DNA from: Strongylocentrotus purpuratus
Lineage: Eukaryota; Echinodermata; Echinoidea; Camarodonta; Strongylocentrotidae
Direction: 5' to 3'
NCBI RefSeq assembly: GCF_000002235.5
Contig: NW_022145615.1
Coordinates: 17,905,012 to 17,969,011 of the forward strand
DNA length: 64,000 nt
Shown: positions 11,201 to 23,200 of the stretch, piece by piece
How the letters are laid out: each line of letters begins with the position of its first letter
How positions within the stretch are numbered: position 1 is the stretch's first letter
Program-made: the position numbers and the translations under genes
Notes under the pieces: model-generated
Told to the model about the DNA's origin: nothing
The model's input: the letters and a program-made list of their open reading frames with translations, nothing else
Databases searched by the model: none

Positions 11201-14200
11201 ACAGGTTAATTATGAGTAACAAGATGCCCAAATATCCTGATATTCGAGCATCAAGGTGATTGAATAAATCAATTTGTATTCACGTATTCAGCAGGAAGAT
11301 GCCCACATGTATAATTCTCTTCTCCTCTTTCTTCTTCTCATTTGGTCTTATCCTACATGTAGCTTTAAAATTAAAGGTATTACAAAGTTTTGGTAAAAAT
11401 ATTTAATTCATCTGAAACTCTTTGATGTTATAACAAGATGCAATAGGAATATCTTTAACCAATCTCCACCGCTGAAATACTTTTTTTTTTTTTTAGTGAA
11501 TTAAACAGTAATTAATAAATCAATTATTAGTTCCAAGCTGCCTGTATTTAAACCGGCTCATGATGTTGTATACTAGCGCCATCTACTGTTGTAAATGGTT
11601 CATGGTATAATCGATATTGAAACACTGTGTTATGTTCTCCCCGCCCGGCGCAAGCCACATGGACAGAAGACAAACAGCAATTTTGACACCGCGCTGACCC
11701 CGCTCCACGGCGGGGAAGCGACTGTATTCGAATGGCTTCGGTCCATGTTCTTTTTTATAGCTCCATGGTACCAGCATCTGTGTGCGTTTGTGTGAGAGCA
11801 AGTACCGTTCAGGATTGTATCGCACAAATCAAGGGAGTTATAATCTCCTTGCAGAGTGAGTTTGACCATAAACCTATGGTTTGACGTACCCGTAAACCCT
11901 CCTCCGCAACCGTCTCAATCTAGTCTCAGCTTCGACTGATCAGTCTTTTTGATATACATTTATAACAGACAATTTCAAGTAGGCCTACGGGATACATGAA
12001 GTCTTATCATTTTTTCCAATTGTTATGTCCGTGAAATGCATTCAGAAAAGAATATCAGAAAGAAAGCAATTTGAAAATGAATGACCACATAATCGTTCAG
12101 ATAAACATGAAAGAAATACAATAAATATGTCTATCCAGATACCGCTCTCTCTCTCTCTATCTCTCTCTGTCCCCCCCCCCACCCCCTCTCTCTTTCCTAC
12201 AGAAGTTCGATGTAATGTTCATCATATACCCTTGGAAGTTTCGAAAAAAATCATTTTCACCACATGGACCCTCTCTCTCTCTCTCTCCGAAATATAGACC
12301 CAGGCTCTCTCTGTCACTCTCTCTCTCTCTCTTGTTCCCTCTTTCCCTTCCTCTCGCACCCTCTCGATCTCCCTCTCTTCGCCTGTGCTCCTCTGCACTG
12401 CATGTTTGACTTGTTTTCTTTCATCCTCATCTACATTATAACCCCATCAAAAAACTATGGTCCTATCACGTGAATGAAAACTTCTATCGTCTTTGTGATT
12501 ATTATTATCTTTGTCATATATTTATATGATCCTCATTTACATACACCCCAACAATGGTCCTATCGCGTGAATGAGAACTTCTATCGTTTTTACGATTATT
12601 ATTATCCTTGCCAAACGTACTGTATTATCATATTCATTTACATGAACCACAACCAATTATGGTCCTATTACGCGAATGAGAACTTCTATCGTTTTTGTGA
12701 TAATTATTATCTTTGTCATATAATTATATCACCCTCATTTACATAACCCCGACAAAAAAAATATGGTCCTATAACGCGAATGAGAACTTCTATCGTCTTT
12801 ATGATTAGTATTATCCTTGTCATAAAATCCAACCAAAAACTACAGTCCTATCACGTGAATGAGAACTTCTATCTTCTTTGTGATTATTATTATTCTTGTC
12901 ATATCACCCTCATTTACATAACCCCGACAAAAGAAATATGGTCCTATCACGTGAATGAGAACTTCTATCGTCTTTATGATTATTATTATCCTTGTCATAA
13001 AATCCAACCAAAAACTACTGTCCTATCACGGGAATGAGAACTTCTATCGTCTTTGTGATTATTATTATTCTTGTCATATATTTATATCATCCTCATTTAC
13101 ATAACCCCGACAAAAGAAATATGGTCCTATCACGCGAATGAAAACTTCTATCGTCTTTGTGATTATTATTATCCTTGTCATAAAATCCAACCAAAAACTA
13201 CTGTCCAATCACGTGAATGAGAACTTCTATCTTTTTTGTGATAATTATTATCTTTGTCATATATATTTATATCCCCCTAATTTACATAACTCCGACAAAA
13301 AGAAATATGGTCCTATCACACGAATGAGAACTTCTATCGTCTTTGTGATTATTATTATTCTTGTCATATACTCTACCCCAAAACTAATGTCCTATCAGGT
13401 GAATCATAAGTTCTCTCGCATTCGTGATAATTATTATCTTTGTAATATTTTTACATCACCCTCATTTACATAACCCCGGCCGGCAAAAGAAATATGGTCC
13501 TATCACGCGAATGAGAACTTCTATCGTCTTTGTGATTATTATTATCCTTGTCATATTACTCCAACCAAAAACTACTGTCCTATCACGTGAATAACAAGTT
13601 CTCTCGCATTTGTGATAATTATTATCTTTGTCATACATTTATATTACCCTAATTTTACATAACGCCGACAAAAAGAAATATGGTGCACTCCTATCACACG
13701 AATAAGAACTTCTATCGTCTTTGTGATTATTATTATTCTTGTCATATACTCCACCCAAAAACTAGGGTCCTATCACGTGAATAATAAGTTCTCTCGCATT
13801 CGTGATAATTATTATCTTTGTAATATTTTTATATCACCCTCATTTACATAACCCCGACAAAAGAAATATGGTCCTATCACGCGAATGAGAACTATATCGT
13901 CTTTGTGATTATTATTATCCTTGTCATAAAATCCAACCAAAAACTACTGTCCTATCACGTGAATGAGAACTTCTATCGTCTTTGTGATCATTATTATTCT
14001 TGTCATATATTTATATCACCCTCATTTACATAACCCCGACAAAAGAAATATGGTCCTATCACGCGAATGAGAACTTCTATCGTCTTTGTGATTATTATTA
14101 TCCTTGTCATAAAATCCAACCAAAAACTACTGTCCTATCACGTGAATGAGAACTTCTATCTTCTTTTTGATTATTATTTTTCTTGTCATAATATCACCCA

Positions 14201-17200
14201 AATTTACATAACGCCGACAAAAAGAAATATGGTGCACTCCTATCACACGAATGAGAACTTCTATCGTCTTTGTGATTATTATTATTCTTGTCATATACTC
14301 CACCCAAAAACTAGTGTCCTATCACGTGAATAATAAGTTCTCTCGCATTCGTGATAATTATTATCTTTGTAATATTTTTATATCACCCTCATTTACATAA
14401 CCCCGACAAAAGAAATATGGTCCTATCACGCGAATGAGAACTATATCGTCTTTGTGATTATTATTATCCTTGTCATAAACTCCAACCAAAAACTATACTG
14501 TCCTATCACGTGAATAATAAGTTCCCTCGCATTCGTGATAATTATTATCTTTGTCATATATTTATATCACCCTCATTTACATAACCCCGACAAAAGAAAT
14601 ATGGTCCTATCACGCGAATGAGAACTTCTATCGTCTTTGTGATTATTATTATCCTTGTCATAAAATCCAACCAAAAACTACTGTCCTATCACGTGAATGA
14701 GAACTTCTATCTTCTTTTTGATTATTATTTTTCTTGTCATAATATCACCCTCATTTACATAACCCCGACAAAAGAAATATGGTCCTATCACATGAATGAG
14801 AACTTCTAACGTCTTTATGATAAGTATTATCCTTGTCATAAAATCCAACCAAAAACTACTGTCCAATCACGTGAATGAGAACTTCTATCGTTTTTGTGAT
14901 AATTATTATCTTTGTCATATACTCCACCCCAAAACTACTGTCCTATCACGTGAATCATAAGTTCTCTCGCATTCGTGATAATTATTATCTTTGTAATATT
15001 TTTACATCACCCTCATTTACATAACCCCGACAAAAGAAATATGGTCCTATCACGCGAATGAGAACTTCTATCGTCTTTGTGATTATTATTATCCTTGTCA
15101 TAAAATCCAACCAAAAACTACTGTCCTATCACGTGAATGAGAACTTCTATCTTCTTTTTGATTATTATTTTTCTTGTCATAATATCACCCTCATTTACAT
15201 AACCCCGACAAAAGAAATATGGTCCTATCACATGAATGAGAACTATATCGTCTTTATGATTAGTATTATCCTTGTCATAAAATCCAACCAAAAACTACTG
15301 TCCAATCACGTGAATGAGAACTTCTATCGTTTTTGTGATAATTATTATCTATGTCATATATATTAATATCACCCTAATTTACATAATTCCGACAAAAAGA
15401 AATATGGTCCTATCACACGAATGAGAACTTCTATCGTCTTTGTGATTATTATTATTCTTGTCATATACTCCACCCCAAAACTACTGTCCTATCACGTGAA
15501 TAATAAGTTCTCTCGCATTCGTGATAATTATTATCTTTGTAATATTTTTACATCACCCTCATTTACATAACTCCGACAAAAGAAATATGGTCCTATCACG
15601 CGAATGGGAACTTCTATCGTCTTTGTGATTATTATTATCCTTGTCATAAACTCCAACCAAAAACTATACTGTCCTATCACGCGAATGATAACTTCTATCG
15701 TCTTTGCGATTATTATTATTCTTGTCATAAACTCCACCCAAAAACTACTGTCCTATCACGTGAATAACAAGTTCTCTCGCATTGGTGATAATTATTATCT
15801 TTGTAATATATTTATATCACCCTCATTTACGTAACCCCGGCCGGCAAAAGAAATATGGTCCTATCACACGAATGAGAACTTCTATCGTCTTTGTGATTAT
15901 TACTATCCTTGTCATAAACTCCAACCAAAAACTATACTGTCCTATCACGCGAATGAGAACTTCTATCGTCTTTATGATTAGTATTATCCTTGTCATAAAA
16001 TCCAACCAAAAACTACTGTCCTATCACGTGAATAAGAAGTTCTCTCGCATTTGTGATAATTATTATCTTTGTCATATATTTATATCACCCTCATTTACAT
16101 AACCCCGACAAAAGAAATATGGTCCTATCACGCGAATGAGGACTTCTATCGTCTTTGTGATTATTATTATTCTTGTCATATATTTATATCACCCTCATTT
16201 ACATAACCCCGTCAAAAGAAATATGGTCCTATCACGCAAATGAGAACTCTTATCGTCTTTGTGATTATTATTATTGTTGTCATAAACTCCAACCAAAAAT
16301 TACTGTCCTATCACGTGAATGAGAACTTCTCTCGTTATTGTGATTATTATTATCTTTGTCATATATTTATATCATCCTCATCTATAACCCTAAACAAAAA
16401 TAATATGGTCCTATATCACGCGAATGAGAACTTCTAGAGAGAGAGAGAGAAAGTTGGAGCGAAAGAAAGATGAAGGGTTGATATCATTGACCTACTATGG
16501 TGATAGTAAGTGAGAGAGAGACAGTCATCAGACAGACGGACACAGACCGACAGAGAGAGAGACTAACAAGTGATATGGATATAGAAATATGATACAGACG
16601 GGGATGAACGAGGTGATGCGATGAGAGGGAGAGAGAGAGACACTCAGACAGACATCAAAAGAGAATGGTATGGGGTAGAGAAATAAAGAGAGAGGGAAAG
16701 AAAATGGGAGAAATAAAGATAGCGAGAGAGAGAAGAGAGAGAGAGAGAGAGAAAGGAGAGAAGGGATAGAGAGGGATACAAAAGAGAGATACAAAAGAGA
16801 GAGGGGGAGATGAGAGTGATATAGAAGCGACAGAGAGAGTGAGAGAGAGAATTTCAAGGGAGAGTGTTATAACAAGGAGTTACTACATGTAGTAACTCCT
16901 TGGTTATAACATGGACCTGGTTGGGGGGCGAAGGATATAATTCAATTATACGGAAAGAGAGAGATTAGCCCAAACCATAGCCCAAACACGTGTAGCAATT
17001 ACTGACCTCTACCAGAGGTCATTTAGCAGGATAAACAAAACGTACTCGTAAACTTACTAAGGGATGATCTAAAAATAAGAATGTGCAGTATACACATGAT
17101 CGACTGTTCGTGAAAACGTCAAGTCAACCTTATTATTGATTAATCTTCGTTTGTAAGATTAAACGTATCTTCCTTATTTTTAATAAAGAAATGCAAAATA

Positions 17201-20200
17201 AATAATGTTACGTTCTCTCTATAAATGATTACCCAAACTGTCCCTGTACAACGACTTTGGGGAGTATTTTGAGATCATCCCTAAAAAAAAATGTGCTAGG
17301 AAATTCTTCGGGCCAATCCGGCACATAGACTAATACACGTACACACGTAACATGTACTATACGTAGGCCTAATACATGCACAGGGATGCCAGATCATGTC
17401 ACCACGACCACTTGACTGACTAGACCAAAATACAGGCAATGTGTGCGTTCGTTCACAGAGCTGACGAACAACAATATTATCAAAGTCGAGCCATAACAAA
17501 TGCATTTCAAAGTTGAAAACACAGAAACGATTAAGAGAGGGAAATGGAAAAATGAGTTGAAGAGAACAACACAGAATATTCCGGCCCGCACAGGAAATAC
17601 ATAGACTAACGTACGTAAGTACAATAAGATGGCGGCGGTCCGATCGATTATAAAAATTTATATAGCGATTACAGTGTACAGACAAGTGTTTTTTTTCTTC
17701 AAATTTGGGAGACAGTATAAAAATCTTACACTAAGGCAACTCGACTTTAAAATAATTATCTTTATGATTATATATATTGTTTAAGTCTGGTAATATGATT
17801 TGGTGTCAAAACATGTTAATTACTACACTTTGACAATAGTGCTATATATGTGTTATGCTGTTCAGATGACATGTAAATTTTCGAACTGAGAGGGAGCTAT
17901 ACCAAATTTACCGGGAGTACCGGTAAATTTTTTTATTTTTTAAAATTTTAATTACTCCAAATCAAAAGCTTTTTAGAGCCCAATTTTTTTAGAGTTGGGT
18001 GTTCTAACACTATGTTTCACAATAGTAATGCAAATTTTAAATTTCATGATCCAATCCTGATGAAATATTCCCAAAACTTTGTAATACCTTTAAGAACAAA
18101 ACTATCTACCACACAGGCAGGGAAATATTACATCATCATCATCATCATCATCATCTGGTACAGGAAGAAGGCGTTGGCCTGTAATTCCCGGTCACTGCTT
18201 CTAGGTTTAGCCTGTTAGATTTATTACTGAGTGTATGCGCATGATCTACCAAAGAATTGTACTATTGCAGATTAGAGACATTTTCTAATTAACCACTTGC
18301 CTACTAGAACCAAGTGACCCCTTCTATTAGCCTTATGAGAATGAATGAATTTAGTACTCAACAGGTTAACAAGAAACACATTTGTTAAACATACCAACAG
18401 GCATGAGTTTGCAGAAACCATCCTTCCCTCTCGTTGGCTCTCCTGTTGCAAAGTCATACTCCACAAGCTGAAAACCATCTATCAATTTCTGTTTGGATCA
18501 TATTTTCAAACAGAGAAATGAGAAAAAATAAAAACAAATCATAAGTCACAACATAATTGAAACATTGATAAATCTTTTGTCACATTATTATAAATAGAGA
18601 AACAAAAGCTGGAGCTTAAATGTAATACTATCACATTATTCTGCAAAGCTAAGAAAAATTGAAGAGAGAGGACTTAATCGTATTTGTTTTCATTGAGGCA
18701 GCTGGGAAAATTCTTGTAGCAAGTGGAGTTCAAAATATTTTTGACATAATAATAATAATGATATTCAGCTTTTATATAGCGCTTAATACATCTCGGACGT
18801 CTCTAAGCGCTTAACAGATATACTATTACCCCGGTCATTGGATTCAGTGCTTGCCCGCACACACTGTGTGCACAATCTCCACTCCCTGGGGAGCATTCCA
18901 GCCAGGCGTGACTTGACGCTCAAAAACTGTTTGACCAAAAATGGCGGTTGCATCCTACCGGGGTACCCATTTTAACACCTAGGTGGAGAGTAGCAAGTGT
19001 AGGTTAATATATTGCCAAAGGTTATTAGTGCCATCTCGATTTGAACCCTCGACCTTCGTATCTCCAGTCAAGCGCCTTAAACCACTCTACCACGACGCAC
19101 AAGTTATCTAGGGCATAGTATTAAAAAGGATGAAAGAATTTTAGACCATAATTTTGAACTTGTAAATAATTTCTGGTTTCCATAATTTAACCATAAGTTA
19201 ACCCAATACCTAAAGGAACTGGGTGGCTCCTGTATTGAGCCTATGGGGAAGAGAGAATTCAGGAGTCACCATCTACATGTAGAAGTGTCGCAGTCGGGTG
19301 GTTTAAGCCAGGGTTGGCATATTTCCCCCCTCAGAGGCAAGCGGTATTTACCAGTATTTACCGCTTTTTACCGGTATTTACCACTTTTTACCGGGAAATA
19401 CCGGGAAATATATTTTTCCACTCACTTGTTCATAGGGATTGTCCAATTTTGAACATAATAACAATGGTGGTGAGTATGGTTGCTCTTGTGTGTACTATTT
19501 GTGTGTGTGTGTGTGTGTGTTTGTTTGTGTTTGTCTATGTCTGTAATTATGTAATGCTTGTAAAAAATACAGGAAAAAGATACCAAATATACACCTAATC
19601 TAGATATGATGTTCTTCATTAAAGGGAACCAAAACCTTCGTACTAAGTTACTTTTATTGTAAAGTTTAAGATATTTAATGAAATCAGTTAAAAATTGAAC
19701 AAAATCGGGCAAGGAATAGGGAAGTTAAAGCTTTTTAAAATGACTAGTCACTAGAGGGCGATATTCAATTTGATGACATCATTTGTGGACAGCTCTCCAT
19801 GCCTTTTGTATCAAATTTCACAATTCTTTTGTTTTTTTCCTATTTATTTGTGTTCTTGATCGGATTTCATAACATGTGAAGTAGAATATCATTTTGTATT
19901 CTATTATCTCAATCACAAGAAAGAAGGAAAAACATGAAATTTGATGTACAAAATTACCATATTCATGAATACCTATTAATTAGCATATGAACAAAATGCC
20001 ATTTGTTTGGGTGTGTACATGTATGCAGTGAGGATTTTATAAATCTGTTTGTATGTTCCTACTATGAGTATTGTGCTGCTAATTATTTCAGAATAATATT
20101 TCCAGTTATGAGGCTAAAAACAAGTAAAATTATTAATAAATAGAGAATTAAAATCATATTTCCTGTTTTTTACATATTTACCGGACGCGCATCTTATTTA

Positions 20201-23200
20201 CCGGACGGTATTTACCGCCGGTAATTACCGCCACCGGTATTTACCGCCCAACCCTGGTTTAAGCACTTGACTTTTAATTCAAAGGTCATGGTTCGATCCC
20301 TGACACGGCACTAATGTCCTTTGGCAAGGCATTAATCTACATTTTCCACTCAATACCCAAAGGAGAAATGGGGACCCGGTAGGATGTCGAAAGCATTTGT
20401 GTTAGTAATTGCCTATCCCCTTATGGTGACCGTATGGTAGGAATCTCCCCAGGGAGTGGAGATGGTGCACATTGTGCGTAAATGAATCGGATGACCGGGG
20501 TAATAATATTTGTAAAGCGCTTAGAGACGATATACCGTATTAAGCTCTTTATAAATCCAAATTATCATTTTTAAAAGATATGTAATACAATGAGACGTTT
20601 TGAGATGTACCTTCAATATCCACGGGTATCGTCCGATACTCCCAACCGCTCCCTCAAAGTTGATGAACCCAGCATTGCCTTCTGTCGCAGCGTAAATCTC
20701 TATTATTTTCTCAATGTTGAAGCGAGACCGGAACTCCTCCCAGATTTCAGGCCGAAGACCATTCCCCAATGCGATCTTTAGCTTTCTTGGGTACTTGCCA
20801 TCGTCGTTTCGCTACAGGATTACAAATAAATGTGAAAATCTACATACATGTACATTTAAAACCTACTGTTACGAAGGCCTTTTCAAGAAAAAAATGTTCC
20901 CAGAAGGTTCAGATGCAAGATTGAACCCATATCAAACCATATAAAAGAATCCATGATACAAAATATGCAAATAGTAATTTTCTGGGGAAATTGGACGCCT
21001 GATTAATTCTGTCCATTTTACGTTAAAGAATGCCTTTCCTTCTATTGCCTTGATACTTTAAGGCATTGAATAACAATGTTAAATCTGAGATGCACGACCC
21101 TACGTGTTATCAGTGTCTGTGATATGGTGTAATATTGAAGCCCTAAAAATTGAGCTTCAAAATGATCAAGAATTGCCTCAAAAAAGTAAAAATCTTTTAG
21201 TGACCGGTTTTACGATACTCGTTTCCCCCAATAGACTGTAGTATTTTAAAAACCGTTAGGAAAACGCAAAAATTTGGTTTTGATTTCCAATCATAAATAT
21301 CTTGATAATCAGACAGGCAAGCAGCTCGTAAAAGTCATGCGGATCCTGACTGACCTAAAGGTTTATAATTATCATTGCAGCATGAGCTAAATCCAGGATT
21401 ATGTTTCAGAATCTGAGACAAAGTTACCGGATCCCTTTAAATATCACTGTGGTGTTTGACTGTATGTACATGTATACATAGAAAGACACATGTTATCAAA
21501 GTGACCCTGATCAACAGTCATTGTAAATAAGCTCTTGAGATTTCATGGGCTGCCTCCTGCCTGTCAAGTTAATTTTGAATTTCCTTGTGTTCGATATCTT
21601 TTTTTTTTCTTTTCATGGTTTTTTTAACCACTCTATTTTAATTCTTGTTTATTTGAGCTGTACGAATCAATTCAAATCAAATCAAATCAAATCAAATCAA
21701 ATCAAATCAGTCATTTGGTTTGAGACTAAGCTTAAAGGTAATCATTATGTATGAAGGGCATTGCTATATCAGTCTGAAGGGTTTTATCAGTTGTAAGTCC
21801 AAAGTACAATATCAATAATGCTCCACAGATGACCCAAGATACTGTTATCCTCGAGTGTTTAATCAAAGTGCTCTTAACTAAGAGTAGTATCCTAAATATA
21901 ATCTGATTTGTGAAGAGACTAAAGTGTAAACTTGTAAAGCCCTACAGAGGAGCAGTCCTCGGACTGAAGTAGGCACCCGTGCTTAAATAAAGTAAGGGAA
22001 ATTAGATGCTTTGACTACGGTACAAAAATAATAATAATAATAAAAGGAACATTAGCAAAATATACCACAATAATACACAGCAAATGTTAATTCATCTTGC
22101 CATGAAAGGACTTTGAATCTAGATCAGGAAGTGACATTGACGGAGCAACATAAACACAAAAAAATTTCCTTCTTAATCAGGAATCATTAAAAAACTAGAT
22201 GGAATTCGACTGCGCGCAGTCGAAAATGATGCCTCCGAAGATATTTTTCCGATTCAAGTTCAATTGTAATCCATTGACAGGTTCTCAGAATATCGTGATT
22301 ACAAGCAATTTCTCATATACATATATGACCCTTTGATCTTTGACCTCATGACCCTAAAATCTACTCAGTTCATTGGCTCTGCAAGATGTCCTGAGTTAGA
22401 TAGTAATCCATCTGTCAGTTCTAATGAGAATGCATTCACAAGCTATTTTTGCATACATAATGAGCCCATGATCTTTGACCTTTGACCTTATGAACCAAGA
22501 ATCTACTCAGTTCATTGGCTCTGCAAGTAACATACATGACCTAATTTTGGCAGGAATCCATCAATCGGTTCTTGAGATAACGCGATCACAAGCTGTTATT
22601 GCATACCTAATGAGCCCTGTGACCTTTGACCTTTGACCTCGTGACCCCAAAATCTAATCAGTTCATCAGCTCTGCAAGATACATACATGACCAAAGTTTG
22701 GCAGGAATCAATCGATCGGTTCTTCAGATAACGCGATCACAAGAACGGGACGTACCTACGTACGTACGGACAACCCGAAAACATAATGCCTCCGGCTACT
22801 TTGTAACGGAGGCATAAAAAATTAAAAAACAGATATGCCCTTCTATGCCCTGCCCCCCCCCCCCTTGCCCTCATCCCATTGGTGGATTGAGATCAACAAT
22901 GAGGAAATATTGTGCCCTCTGTTTTTGATGCCCATCAATGACATTAAACCTAAAAAGGCCCCCGAAAATGTGATGACTTTTATCTTTTTGCATCTTACCT
23001 TAGGCTGGGCTATAAGATATCTGCACAGCTCTCCTATGTACTGGAAACCAGTCGCATCGTGTCTCCTTATATCATCCCAAAAATGCCTGGCAGAAAACTT
23101 CTTGGCCAATGCAACAGTCCCACCTGTTTGTAAACAAATTAGCAAAATATCTTTATTCATTTACAAGTGATTTGAAATTCTTTATTCACTCACGAGTTAC

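Larger units (their letters stand above)
11105..18394. other. Intron 6 of the complete FATP gene
   Basis: At 7290 bp this is the largest intron of the gene. About half is the satellite at 12450-16435. A pyrimidine tract (12148-12375) and a purine tract (16436-16857) flank the satellite. Beyond lie a perfect palindrome near 16.89 kb and about 1.4 kb of unassigned DNA that includes a YY1-like AAGATGGCGGC at 17626. No coding exon was found. Confidence 0.75.

Noticed and set aside
12450..16435. CRISPR-like direct repeat array
   Set aside because: The window is eukaryotic, and the spacers are themselves two recurring sequences and not unique.
12474..16437. Series of plus-strand open frames rich in Ile, Val, Tyr and Asn resembling repeated membrane peptides
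   Set aside because: They are translations of the satellite monomers; monomer lengths are not multiples of three overall, the frames break repeatedly, and no splice or start context supports them.
16528..16857. 109-residue Ser-Leu-rich minus-strand frame
   Set aside because: Translation of the GA-rich tract.
17296..17685. 129-residue minus-strand open frame
   Set aside because: Cysteine- and tyrosine-rich without recognisable motif or clear splice context; AT-rich intronic DNA can give such frames by chance.
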